In this document: in pieces, positions 52,314 through 60,897 of the stretch
Layout: the number at the start of each line of letters is the position of its first letter
Position numbering within the stretch: the first letter of the stretch is position 1
Assembly: GCA_965247815.1 (NCBI GenBank)
Contig: CBDFHW010000007.1
Location: forward strand, 1 to 64,000
Source: CBDAQA01 sp965247815
GTDB taxonomy: Bacteria; Planctomycetota; Phycisphaerae; Tepidisphaerales; Tepidisphaeraceae
Direction: 5' to 3'
Length of the DNA stretch: 64,000 nucleotides
Notes under the pieces: generated by a model
What the model saw: only the letters and a program-made list of their open reading frames with translations
What the model was told of the DNA's origin: nothing
Databases searched by the model: none
Position numbers and translations under genes: made by a program

Positions 52314-52928
52314 ATGACCCAATCGACACGTCCTACCATTGTCAGCAACGATACGACCCGGGGCGCGGACAAGCAGCGGATACCGCCGGGCCAGACGCTG
52401 ACGGCGAAGTGGCCGGTGCTTCACTATGGAAAGGTGCCGAAAGTCGACGCGGCCGCTTGGCGGTTGAAAGTCTTCGGCCTTTGCGAGTCGCCGTACGAGC
52501 TGACCTACGACGAGCTTCGCGCGATGCCGGCCGTCGATGTCGTCTGTGACATGCACTGCGTCACGCACTGGTCGCGGCTCGACAACAGGTTCACGGGCGT
52601 CTCGACGCGGACCATCCTCGAGCGTGCGCGGCCGAAATCTGAGGCGCGGTTTGTCATGTGTCACGGCGAGGCCGGCTTTACGACCAATCTGCCGATCGAC
52701 GATTTTCTCGGCGACGATTGCATTCTCGCCTATCAGTGGGACGGAAAAGATCTGACGCCCGACCACGGCTGGCCAGTGCGGGGGTTGGTGCCCAGTCTGT
52801 ATCTTTGGAAGAGCGCGAAATGGCTTCGAGCGATCGAGCTCCGCGCGACCGACGCCCCCGGTTTCTGGGAGCAGAACGGTTACCACATGCGCGGCGATCC
52901 GTGGAAAGAAGAACGCTTCGGGTGGTAG
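52314..52928 (+). CDS. Sulfite-oxidase-like molybdopterin oxidoreductase
   Basis: This 204-residue soluble protein has the sulfite oxidase catalytic fold: WPVLHYGKVPKVDAAAWRLK, LTYDELRAMPAVDVVCDMHC with the Moco-ligand Cys just before VTHWSRLDNRFTGV, then DHGWPVRGLVPSLYLWKSAK. There is no signal peptide or haem domain, so it resembles the short cytoplasmic YuiH-like group rather than MsrP. The electron partner is unknown; the adjacent NuoI-like ferredoxin is an obvious candidate by position. Confidence 0.87.
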   Translation: MTQSTRPTIVSNDTTRGADKQRIPPGQTLTAKWPVLHYGKVPKVDAAAWRLKVFGLCESPYELTYDELRAMPAVDVVCDMHCVTHWSRLDNRFTGVSTRTILERARPKSEARFVMCHGEAGFTTNLPIDDFLGDDCILAYQWDGKDLTPDHGWPVRGLVPSLYLWKSAKWLRAIELRATDAPGFWEQNGYHMRGDPWKEERFGW

Positions 52929-52972
52929 GCAGTTCGCTGGATCAAGTCCCGCCGGCAGAGTCCGCGTCGAGT

Positions 52973-53659
52973 TTATTTCTCCGAGACGGCGACTGAATTG
53001 CGTCCGGTCGGACATAGATTCAGCAGTACACATTCAGCACATTTGGGGTTTCTCGCCCGGCAAGTCCTCCGGCCGTGTTCGATCAGCAGCACGTGTGTTT
53101 CGTACCTATCTGAAGGGGAAATGATCGGCTTCAGGAGATCGTGCGCCTGATCGGCCGACGACTTTTCCGGAATGATCCCGAGCCGGATCGCGATCCGGTG
53201 GATGTGGGTGTCGACCGGGAACAGCTCTTTACCGAAGGCAAACAGTAGCACGCAGTTGGCCGTTTTTGGACCGATGCCGTTGAACTGCAGTAGATAGTCG
53301 AACGCGATTTCGTCCTGCTTTGCTTCGAGAAACTGAAGATCGATCTTACCGTGCTCGTCTCTGATCTTACGCAGAATAGCCTGAATGCGCGGGGCCTTCT
53401 GGTTCGACATCCCGCTAACGCGAATGTGGCGCTCGACTTCGGCGGTCGGTGCGTCGGCGACCTGGTTCCAAGACCTGAACCGCCGGCGAAGTTGCCGGTA
53501 TCCAGCGGCGCTGTTCGCGTCTGACGTGTTCTGCGAAAGGATCGTTTCCACGAGGACCGAAACGCCAGTGCCCCACCGTTTCGCGGGACGCGGTCCGTAA
53601 GCGTTCCTTAGCAGCGTCAGAATGGTAGCGAACGTTTCCTGTTTCGATGCCGCCGTCAT
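52973..53659 (-). CDS. Endonuclease III-like DNA glycosylase
   Basis: This HhH-GPD base-excision-repair enzyme has about 228 residues. The helix-hairpin-helix is LLQFNGIGPKTANCVLLFAF; the catalytic Asp follows in FPVDTHIHRIAIRLG. The [4Fe-4S] cluster signature C-x6-C-x2-C-x5-C is present at the end (CRARNPKCAECVLLNLC). The Lys expected in the hairpin is present (PKTA), so lyase activity is possible. A TTG at 53689 would overlap the upstream gene by 4 bp; the ATG at 53659 is used here. The N-terminal ETILSQNTSDANSAAGYRQL also matches. Confidence 0.9.
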   Translation of the reverse strand: MTAASKQETFATILTLLRNAYGPRPAKRWGTGVSVLVETILSQNTSDANSAAGYRQLRRRFRSWNQVADAPTAEVERHIRVSGMSNQKAPRIQAILRKIRDEHGKIDLQFLEAKQDEIAFDYLLQFNGIGPKTANCVLLFAFGKELFPVDTHIHRIAIRLGIIPEKSSADQAHDLLKPIISPSDRYETHVLLIEHGRRTCRARNPKCAECVLLNLCPTGRNSVAVSEK

Positions 53660-53685
53660 GCCCGATCTTAGGACCCGGTCGTCTT

Positions 53686-54261
53686 TCAAACTCTGGCGGC
53701 GAGCAGCGATTCGACCGACGACATCGTTTTCGGAATGATCATCGCTTCCAGAAGATCACCCGGCGCGGTCGGTGAGAGGCGAACGACCGAACCCGATCCG
53801 CAGATCAGGTCGGCGGCGGCGGCGAGGTCGTCTTTTAGTTGGTCGAACGTCGCCGGCGTGTTCGGCGTGTTGAGCCGGTCGTTGAATCGGATAGCAATCT
53901 GGTCGGTGCGGAACTTCAACCGGCCTGCCAGTTCCGGCGCGGACTCCATCAGTGCCGCTGCCGCGAGCGCGTGGTGCAACACCGCCGCGACGGTTTCTAT
54001 TAAATTCGTCGCGCCTTCGACCGGTTGTTTACGGACGTAACTCAGGCCCAGGCGGTTATTGCCGCGGTCCATGTGGATGTTGGCCTGCGAGGATACGACC
54101 AGCGTCCCGGGCCCGGCGGGAACATGCGCATAGTCCGCCACGTCGATCAGTAGGTGGTCCGCCAACGCGTGGGTCTGAATCCAGCGATGAAAAACCGGTA
54201 CGAACTCCGCGGGTGTGAACGAATCGGTCTCGGCGAACAGCTTGATGATGAGCTTGTACAT
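53686..54261 (-). CDS. Conserved-looking hypothetical protein upstream of the glycosylase
   Basis: This 191-residue protein is not assigned to a named family. It starts MYKLIIKLFAETDSFTPAEF and contains FHRWIQTHALADHLLIDVAD, YAHVPAGPGTLVVSSQANIH, and an Ala-rich helix (VLHHALAAAALMES), then FNDRLNTPNTPATFDQLKDD. It has no signal peptide or membrane helix. Similar sequences are, I believe, found in other bacteria as uncharacterised proteins. It is probably cotranscribed with the EndoIII-like gene, since their frames nearly touch. Confidence 0.75.
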   Translation of the reverse strand: MYKLIIKLFAETDSFTPAEFVPVFHRWIQTHALADHLLIDVADYAHVPAGPGTLVVSSQANIHMDRGNNRLGLSYVRKQPVEGATNLIETVAAVLHHALAAAALMESAPELAGRLKFRTDQIAIRFNDRLNTPNTPATFDQLKDDLAAAADLICGSGSVVRLSPTAPGDLLEAMIIPKTMSSVESLLAARV

Positions 54262-54345
54262 AATTTGAATCGGACAAGATTGACGAACCGGCGTTCGTCT
54301 CGCAACGACGGTCAGGGCACACAGATATTCGGCGGTCGCCGAAGG

Positions 54346-56613
54346 CTATGCCTTGGCAGGCTCGACCTGCACGGCGTTCTGTTGCCGTAGTTTCAGATCA
54401 CATTTGTAAGCGGCGTCAATGAACAGATTCGCCTCCTCGATCAGCTTGTGGGCCGTATCCTGATTGAACCGTAGGTCTGCCCCTTCGTGTCGAACAAACA
54501 GATACCGGCTGAACTGGTCGGCATGGTATTTGTCCCAAAAGATCTGCGTATCGACGAGCCGTTTGCGGAACTCTTCCACGATCACGTTCGCGTCGTCGGG
54601 GACGTCCAGATATTGAATCTGCACGAGCGTCCGGGCGGCGGTGATCATTGCCTGATAGGCCTTCTCGTCGGCGGCTTTGAATTGACCTGCGTCGAGCAGA
54701 AGCTGGGCCTCGAACGCTTCGCTTTCGGCCTGGGTGAAACCGAACTGCTGGAGCGTCACCACCTCACCGGCACACTCACCGATGCCCATGTCACCAATGG
54801 TAAACTCGCGAGGGTCACCCCAGTCGGTGTAGAAATTCGCATCATCCTTGTGCGCGGGAACCGGCGCGAACGGCTCGACGATCGTCTTCAGTTGCTTCTT
54901 CCCGATCCGCTGGCACCAGCCCTGAAACGATTCATCAGCCGACCGCTCGGCGACGTATCGCTCGGTCAAAGCGTTCACCAGATCAGGCACCCGCTTGCTG
55001 GGGACCGCGCCCATGGCCAAGGCGTAGCTGCCGCCGTTGCGAGCCCATTGTCCGCCGAGCATGACTTGGAAATGGGGGACGGTGTAGTTCCCGACGTTGC
55101 GGCTGTTGCCGTAAAAACCGATGTCGGCAACGTGGTGCTGGCCGCAGCTATTAAAGCAACCAGACACCTTGATTCGCAGACCGCTCACGGCCGAGTCGAG
55201 GCTCGCGCTGCGAACGGCCAAGCGTTCACGTAGCTCGCCCGCAAGGCCACGGCTCGAAGCGATGCCCAGCTTGCAGGTGTCAGTGCCGGGGCACGCCGTC
55301 ACATCGACAATCGTCCCGGCCCCGGGGGCGGCAAGGCCGATCGCCTTCAGTTCGGTGTAGAGCTTGGGCACCTGATTGTGCGGCACCCAGCGAAGAACGA
55401 TGTTCTGCTCGACCGTGGTTCGGGCATTCCCGCCGGCATACCGGGCGGAGATGTCGGCCAGCGATCGCATTTGGTCCGAGCTCAGATCCCCGAGCGGGCA
55501 GGTGACCGTGACGACGACGTGACCGCTTTGCCGCTGCTCGTAGACGTTGGTCTTCGCCCAGTCGTCGAAGCCTTCGGGGCGATGCACGCCGTTGAGTTGC
55601 ACGCCGGTCCAGGCCGGTTTTTCCTCGAACGAAGGGATCTCGTCGAAGTACTGCCGCCAGGTCGGGTCTTCCGGCATCGTGCGGAACTCTTCCATGACGA
55701 GTTTGCGAAATTCATCGATGCCGAGCTTTTGAACGAGGAATTTGAGCCGGGCCTTGTTGCGGGCTTTCTTCTCGCCCAGACGTGCGAACACCCGGCAGAT
55801 CGCGCGGCTCAGTGGGAGCAATTCCTCTTCAGGCACGAACGCCTGAAACAGTTTGGCTTGATGCGGCACCGCGCCGAGCCCGCCGGCAACATATAGGTCG
55901 AAACCGCGCGTGATCTTTCCATTGTCATCGGTTTGGATCTTCGCAATTCCGCCCAAGTCATGGATCGACACCAGCGCACAGGCTTCGTGCTCGCACCCGC
56001 TGAAGGCGATCTTAAATTTACGGCCGAAGTCCTGCGTGTCGCGATGACCGAGCAGGTAGAACGCGATCGCCTTGGCGTACGGCGTCACGTCGAACGCCTC
56101 GGTTCGGCATACGCCGGCTAGTGGGCACGCGGTGACGTTGCGCACACTGTTTCCGCACGCCTCACGCGTCGTGATTCCCACCGCGGCCAACCGCCGGAAC
56201 AAGTCCGGGGTGTCTTCGATGTGCACAAAGTGCAACTGGATGTCCTGCCGGGTGGTGATATGGCAAATGTTATCGGAATATTCTTCGGCCAGCTCGGCCA
56301 ACACGATCATCTGCTGCGGATTCAACCCGCCGTAGGGCACCTTGATGCGCTCCATCCCGGGGGCATCCCAGAACGTGTCCGGGCCTTTGGTCAGCGTCGT
56401 GTAAGGCAGTTTTTGAGTGGTGACGCCGTCGTGCCGTTGACCGTTGTCGTACCGCTGCCCGTATGCGCCGCGGCGAAGCCGGGTCTCGGCGAACACTTTT
56501 TCGTCGATCTTGGATTGCTTGCGAAGCGTGATCTGGGCTTCGAACGAATCGATCTCAGTTCCCATGCTCGGGGAGATCTGGTCGGCCAACTTATCTTTCC
56601 ACGTCACGGACAT
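54346..56613 (-). CDS. Siroheme nitrite/sulfite reductase with helical C-terminal extension
   Basis: This enzyme reduces sulfite or nitrite by six electrons, probably from ferredoxin. The 755 residues start MSVTWKDKLADQ (strong GAGGAG site). The first half has KVPYGGLNPQQMIVLAELAE and the substrate-side Arg/Lys set around RQDIQLHFVHIEDTP. The siroheme-[4Fe-4S] cysteines are in VTACPGTDTCKLG (about 440) and VSGCFNSCGQHH (about 485). After residue ~590 comes an extra helical domain (FTQAESEAFEAQLLLDAGQF to the C terminus), HEPN-like in character, not present in standard enzymes. It stands alone; which anion is reduced is unclear. Confidence 0.9.
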   Translation of the reverse strand: MSVTWKDKLADQISPSMGTEIDSFEAQITLRKQSKIDEKVFAETRLRRGAYGQRYDNGQRHDGVTTQKLPYTTLTKGPDTFWDAPGMERIKVPYGGLNPQQMIVLAELAEEYSDNICHITTRQDIQLHFVHIEDTPDLFRRLAAVGITTREACGNSVRNVTACPLAGVCRTEAFDVTPYAKAIAFYLLGHRDTQDFGRKFKIAFSGCEHEACALVSIHDLGGIAKIQTDDNGKITRGFDLYVAGGLGAVPHQAKLFQAFVPEEELLPLSRAICRVFARLGEKKARNKARLKFLVQKLGIDEFRKLVMEEFRTMPEDPTWRQYFDEIPSFEEKPAWTGVQLNGVHRPEGFDDWAKTNVYEQRQSGHVVVTVTCPLGDLSSDQMRSLADISARYAGGNARTTVEQNIVLRWVPHNQVPKLYTELKAIGLAAPGAGTIVDVTACPGTDTCKLGIASSRGLAGELRERLAVRSASLDSAVSGLRIKVSGCFNSCGQHHVADIGFYGNSRNVGNYTVPHFQVMLGGQWARNGGSYALAMGAVPSKRVPDLVNALTERYVAERSADESFQGWCQRIGKKQLKTIVEPFAPVPAHKDDANFYTDWGDPREFTIGDMGIGECAGEVVTLQQFGFTQAESEAFEAQLLLDAGQFKAADEKAYQAMITAARTLVQIQYLDVPDDANVIVEEFRKRLVDTQIFWDKYHADQFSRYLFVRHEGADLRFNQDTAHKLIEEANLFIDAAYKCDLKLRQQNAVQVEPAKA

Positions 56614-56723
56614 AAAACTCCTCGGGGTCAGAAACTCCTACTTACCTGTAGAAGAATAGGAGTCGGAGGTCAAGGAGGCGAGCGGGTCTTTGCAAACCTC
56701 GCACTTTCAGATTCGCGCAGGAG

Positions 56724-56737
56724 TGCGTTCGAACGCA
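56724..56737. promoter_or_regulatory. Perfect 14-bp palindrome upstream of the sulfite/nitrite reductase
   Basis: TGCGTTCGAACGCA reads the same on both strands, about 110 bp before the reductase start. It is flanked by a CGCACT/AGTGCG inverted pair. It is a candidate operator; the regulator is unknown. Confidence 0.4.
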
Positions 56738-56746
56738 ACAAAAGAT

Positions 56747-56770
56747 AGACGCCCGTGCGAATGGGCGTCT
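56747..56770 (-). terminator. Hairpin with T-rich tail after the 161-residue gene
   Basis: AGACGCCC and GGGCGTCT form an 8-bp perfect stem with an 8-nt loop, followed on the minus strand by ATCTTTTGTT. It is 90 bp past the stop of the gene at 56861 and fits a Rho-independent terminator. Confidence 0.6.
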
Positions 56771-56860
56771 GGTCTCGTTATTCAATGAAACAAAAGTAGC
56801 GGATGCAAACGGCCCAACCGTCCGCGATTTTCGATCACGAAAGCCGATATTCCAATCAGA

Positions 56861-57346
56861 TCACTCGCCGTCTTCGTCGGCGCCGTCATCGGCGACTTCG
56901 ACCGCGACGGCTTTCTTGCGAACCGGGGGGCGTCGCTTCGCGCCCTGGGCGCGGACGGCCGACTGCCAGAACTCGCCTTCGGACAACTCAATCTGGGTCT
57001 GCTTCTGGAATTCTTTGTGAGCGGTTTGAAGTTCGTCGCTATATGGGAGCAGTTTTCCGCCCTTGGAATGGCGGACCAGAGCCTGCTTCAGCGTCTTCAG
57101 CTGGTCGTCGTTCAGCTTGCTTTCGAGCACTTCCCCGGCCGCGTTGCTGCTGCTGCGGACGTACTTCAGGATCGCCCCGAAGACCTGCTCGCGCTCGGCA
57201 TTCTTGAACGTACGGTCCTGGAAACCCTGCCAAAGCGTTTCGAACGCGTCGGTGTACGGAAGCTCGTCCCGGGCCACGCCCGATGCGTTATAGAGTTCCT
57301 GCAGGTGTTCGGTGTCGATGGAATTTAATTTCAGCGGTGGTCGCAT
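56861..57346 (-). CDS. Unrecognised soluble helical protein with acidic tail
   Basis: The 161 residues are not assigned. The sequence is helical and charged (IDTEHLQELYNASGVARDEL, FQDRTFKNAEREQVFGAILK, LNDDQLKTLKQALVRHSKGG), then a basic Arg/Pro patch (GAKRRPPVRKKAVAV) and an acidic end (VADDGADEDGE). It has no signal peptide. It is divergent from the 81-residue ORF at 57442, with a 95-bp shared upstream region. Confidence 0.7.
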   Translation of the reverse strand: MRPPLKLNSIDTEHLQELYNASGVARDELPYTDAFETLWQGFQDRTFKNAEREQVFGAILKYVRSSSNAAGEVLESKLNDDQLKTLKQALVRHSKGGKLLPYSDELQTAHKEFQKQTQIELSEGEFWQSAVRAQGAKRRPPVRKKAVAVEVADDGADEDGE

Positions 57347-57441
57347 TCAGGCTCCTTCAAGTCGAATCGCAGAGGATTGTAAGGGGAGATTCGACATTAC
57401 GCTATGCCCCGCAGTTCCCTGCCGCGGTTTTCGAGAATATC

Positions 57442-57687
57442 ATGCGTCCGATGAGCGATGCAAAACAGGTCCTGGATCAGCAGTTTCTGGAAATGCGATG
57501 GCGGTGCTTGACGCTGGCCGCCGACCTCGACCGCGTTTCCCGCGCGCAGGGGGGCGCCGACGTGCTTCGATCCGACCCCCGCCTGCGTCGGTTGTCTCAG
57601 GCCGTAGAATTGCTTTTGAACGAGACCGTCACCGACCGGGCCGAAAAGGTTCAGCTGATCTTCAGTGACCGGTCCGACCTTTCCTGA
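57442..57687 (+). CDS. Small hypothetical helical protein
   Basis: This is 81 residues from the ATG at 57442; the frame is open further upstream through the divergent gene. Two helices are likely (AKQVLDQQFLEMRWRCLTLA and LRRLSQAVELLLNETVTDRA). No family is recognised. Codon use is normal and it precedes the TatD-like gene by 52 bp, so it may be cotranscribed. The Met at 57451 is another possible start. Confidence 0.55.
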   Translation: MRPMSDAKQVLDQQFLEMRWRCLTLAADLDRVSRAQGGADVLRSDPRLRRLSQAVELLLNETVTDRAEKVQLIFSDRSDLS

Positions 57688-57739
57688 TCAAGCCCGCAGC
57701 AATCAGGTTACGACACCCCTGGATCATTCAGTTGCAAGT

Positions 57740-58567
57740 ATGAAGTTCATAGACCCGCACATTCACTGTGTCAGCCGAACGACCGACGATTACCAATACA
57801 TGGCGCGGTGCGGTGTCGTCGCCGTTTCCGAGCCGGCGTTCTGGGCCGGGTATGACCGGTCGACCGCTTCGAGCTTTGCCGACTATTTCAGGCACCTGCT
57901 TGACGTCGAACCCGTCCGTGCCGCCCGGTACGGGATCGATCATTACTCCTGGCTGTGTATCAACGCTAAAGAAGCAGAAAATGTAGTGTTATCGCGCGAG
58001 GTAATCGCGCTCATCCCGCCACTGCTGAAGCACCCCCGGGTGCTCGGCATCGGCGAAATCGGTTTGAACAAAAACACGCGTAACGAGATCACGATTTTTG
58101 AAGAGCAGGTCAATCTCGCCGCCGAGCACGATCAAATGATTCTGATCCACACGCCCCACCTCGACGACAAGCACAAGGGGACGTCGATCATCGTTTCGAT
58201 CCTCAAAAACGACCCGCGGATCAACCCCGAGCGGGTGCTGGTGGATCACTGTGAAGAGCACACGATCCGCCTCGCGCGGGACGCCGGGTTCTGGGCCGGG
58301 TTGACCATCTACCCCGTCAGCAAGGTGACACCGCAGCGTGGCGTCGACATTCTCGAAGTGTTCGGCCCTTCAATGATCTGCGTCAACAGCGCCAGTGATT
58401 GGGGTGAATCCGGCCCGTCGAATCTGACCGACACCTATCTCGAGTTTCGACGCCGTGGCCACGGCGAGTCGGCGGCAACCGAGATTTTTTATAACAACCC
58501 GTGCCGTTTCTTCGGGCAATCACCGAAATGGAAATTGCAGCCGACCAGCGTCGTTGCCTCCGACTGA
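57740..58567 (+). CDS. TatD-family metal-dependent hydrolase, EboB-like
   Basis: This is 275 residues from MKFIDPHIHCVSRTTDDYQY, the start used by EboB-type proteins; the open frame begins at 57665. Metal-site motifs of the amidohydrolase/TatD fold are DPHIH at the N terminus, GIGEIGLNKNTRNE in the middle, ILIHTPHLDDKH and VLVDHCEEHT, and a late NSASDWGES with the expected Asp. In cyanobacteria and other bacteria EboB sits in an eboABCDEF cluster linked to metabolite export. Here none of the other ebo genes is adjacent. The substrate is unknown. Confidence 0.83.
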   Translation: MKFIDPHIHCVSRTTDDYQYMARCGVVAVSEPAFWAGYDRSTASSFADYFRHLLDVEPVRAARYGIDHYSWLCINAKEAENVVLSREVIALIPPLLKHPRVLGIGEIGLNKNTRNEITIFEEQVNLAAEHDQMILIHTPHLDDKHKGTSIIVSILKNDPRINPERVLVDHCEEHTIRLARDAGFWAGLTIYPVSKVTPQRGVDILEVFGPSMICVNSASDWGESGPSNLTDTYLEFRRRGHGESAATEIFYNNPCRFFGQSPKWKLQPTSVVASD

Positions 58568-58613
58568 GCGACGAATGGAATGGTCGAGACCGGCATGATA
58601 CATTCGTCAGCCG

Positions 58614-59864
58614 ATGATTCGAGCATTCGCCCGCCCCGCTGTTCTAATTACCTTTCTGTTTACGTTCATCGCACCTGTCAGATCAGTTTCAGCCAGCCCC
58701 GATGCAATTGCAGGGCTGAGCCAGTGGCTCGCGACCCCCGCCGACATCCGTCAAGACCTTGAGAAGCAGCCGTTTGCTGCCGTGCCGCTGAACAAATCTG
58801 AAACCGCTCGTGCCCGGGATCTGCTCTGGGCCGATCACGTCGCGGAAATTAAGAAGACGCGTCAGAAGGAGTGGGACGAAAAGGCGATCACGATTGGCAG
58901 CCACACCCTGAAGCTGCTTGAAAAAAATTTCGGCACCAAGCCGGCGAACGGCTGGGACCTCTTCATCTCCATGCACGGGGGCGGGAACGCCGACGCGACC
59001 GTGAACGACCAGCAATGGCAGAATCAGATCAGGCTTTACCACCCCGACCACAGCCTTTACATCGCGCCCCGGGCCCCGACCAACACCTGGAACCTGTGGC
59101 ACGAAGACCACATCGACGGGCTGTTCGAACGTCTGATCGAAGACGCGATCGTGCTCGGGCGAGTCAACCCTGATCGGGTGTACCTCATGGGGTACTCCGC
59201 CGGTGGCGACGGCGTCTACCAGCTCGGCCCCCGGATGGCCGACAGCTTCGCAGCCGCTTCGATGATGGGAGGACACCCCAACGACGCGTCCGCGCTCGGG
59301 CTGCGGAATCTGCCGTTCACGATTCATGTCGGCGCGCTCGACGACGGTTACCATCGCAACGCCAAGGCCGCGGAATGGGCAACCCATCTCGACGACCTGC
59401 AACACGACGACCCCGCGGGTTATGTCCACTCCGTGAAGCTCCACCCCGCCCGGGCACATTGGATGAACCTGGAAGACGCGGTCGCCGTCGACTGGATGCA
59501 GCAATACACACGCAACGCCCTTCCGCCGAAGGTCGTCTGGAAACAGGGAAATACAGTTCACGACCAGTTTTACTGGCTCGCGACTTCACCCGCGGAAGCG
59601 AAGAAGGGTCAGCTGATTGTCGTGGCCAGAGACCACCAGTCGTTCGACATCACTGCCGCCGAATCGGTCTCGACACTGGACATCCTGATGAACGACGCGA
59701 TGCTGGATCTCGACGCGCCGGTGACCATCTCATTTAAGGGAAAACAAGTTTTCAAAGGGACCGTTCCCAGGACAATCGCACGCCTGCAGACGACGATCGC
59801 GAACCGGGGTGACCCGGCCCTGATCTTCCCGGCGGCGCAAACGGTGACGCTGTCCGAAAACTGA
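58614..59864 (+). CDS. Exported alpha/beta-hydrolase esterase
   Basis: The 416-residue protein has a signal peptide (RPAVLITFLFTFIAPVRSVS). The hydrolase core has LFISMHGGGNAD at the oxyanion region and the nucleophile elbow in VYLMGYSAGGDGVYQLGPRM. An Asp in HVGALDDGYHRNAKA and a His in LHPARAHWMNLEDA complete the likely triad. The C-terminal ~120 residues are beta-rich and may be an accessory domain. It resembles depolymerase-like esterases (PHB/feruloyl type) but the substrate cannot be assigned. It lies 46 bp after the TatD-like gene. Confidence 0.84.
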   Translation: MIRAFARPAVLITFLFTFIAPVRSVSASPDAIAGLSQWLATPADIRQDLEKQPFAAVPLNKSETARARDLLWADHVAEIKKTRQKEWDEKAITIGSHTLKLLEKNFGTKPANGWDLFISMHGGGNADATVNDQQWQNQIRLYHPDHSLYIAPRAPTNTWNLWHEDHIDGLFERLIEDAIVLGRVNPDRVYLMGYSAGGDGVYQLGPRMADSFAAASMMGGHPNDASALGLRNLPFTIHVGALDDGYHRNAKAAEWATHLDDLQHDDPAGYVHSVKLHPARAHWMNLEDAVAVDWMQQYTRNALPPKVVWKQGNTVHDQFYWLATSPAEAKKGQLIVVARDHQSFDITAAESVSTLDILMNDAMLDLDAPVTISFKGKQVFKGTVPRTIARLQTTIANRGDPALIFPAAQTVTLSEN

Positions 59865-59907
59865 AAAGTTCCAGTCGCCTTGGACTGACGTACTCCGCAG
59901 GACATCT

Positions 59908-60870
59908 ATGCTCTTAAAACTCACACACACCACCGACCTGACCTATTCTGATCTGATCACCGAATCGGTGATGGAACTGCGGATGGCTCCCCGCCAGGAG
60001 CAGGACCAGCACCGGCTTTCTTTCGACCTGGCGATCGGTCCGCGCACCAATGTTGCCAGCTATTTTGACTGGCTGCAGAACACGGTGCACACCTTCACGA
60101 TCGGATCTTTCCACAAGCAGATCCGTATTGTCGCCACGAGCGTCGTCGAGACCGACCGGCCGAGGAAAGAGATCGAAAAATTCGCCGACCGCTGGCCGTT
60201 TAATATCGGCGAAGACTACACGCTGTACGACTACGTGCACTTCAGCGGGCCCGTCACCGACTCGGCCAAGTTGCAGGAGCTGGTTCGATACCTGCAGCCG
60301 GTGCCCGGCGCGTCTCTCGGGGAACTCGCGCTCCGCATCCTGCACCTGATCGCGGACAAATTCGAGTACTCCAAAGGCTTCACCACCGCCGCCAGCCCGA
60401 TCACCGACGTGCTGGAAACCGGCAAAGGCGTCTGCCAGGACTTCACGCACCTGATGATCGGGATGGCCCGCGCGCTGGGCATCCCGGCCCGATACGTCAG
60501 CGGATTCCTGCACCCCGACGCCGAGCGATTCCGCGGATTCACCCAGACCCACGCCTGGTGCGAACTGCTCTTCCCGTCGGCCGGGTGGGTCGGGTTCGAC
60601 CCGACGAACAACTGCATCGTCGGCCCGAATTTCGTCAAGGTCGCCACCGGTCGCGACTACCGCGACGTCCCCCCGAACAAGGGCCGCTGGCAGGCCACCG
60701 GCGCCGTGAAAGAATCGATCGACGTGCAGGTCCACAGCGAAGAACTAAAATTCATGCCCCCGGAACTCGCGGCCGAACGCATGCTGTCGATCAGCGTCCC
60801 GACCTACCCCGGCGGCAACCCCGTCCACCGCGAGATGGCCGAGCAGCAGGTCGAAGTCCAGCAGCAGTGA
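59908..60870 (+). CDS. Transglutaminase-like protein (bacterial N-terminal domain type)
   Basis: The 320 residues begin with the beta-rich N-terminal domain typical of bacterial transglutaminase-like proteins (LTHTTDLTYSDLITESVMEL, RMAPRQEQDQHRLSFDLAIG). The papain-like core has Cys176 in GKGVCQDFTHLMIGMARALG, His215 in TQTHAWCELLFPSAGWVGFD and Asp231 in FDPTNNCIV, a complete triad. Such proteins are often peptidases rather than cross-linkers. There is no signal peptide, so it is predicted cytoplasmic. AGGA lies upstream of the start. It precedes murD. Confidence 0.9.
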   Translation: MLLKLTHTTDLTYSDLITESVMELRMAPRQEQDQHRLSFDLAIGPRTNVASYFDWLQNTVHTFTIGSFHKQIRIVATSVVETDRPRKEIEKFADRWPFNIGEDYTLYDYVHFSGPVTDSAKLQELVRYLQPVPGASLGELALRILHLIADKFEYSKGFTTAASPITDVLETGKGVCQDFTHLMIGMARALGIPARYVSGFLHPDAERFRGFTQTHAWCELLFPSAGWVGFDPTNNCIVGPNFVKVATGRDYRDVPPNKGRWQATGAVKESIDVQVHSEELKFMPPELAAERMLSISVPTYPGGNPVHREMAEQQVEVQQQ

Positions 60871-60897
60871 CTGGGTCGGCGACGAGGAAATAATCCG

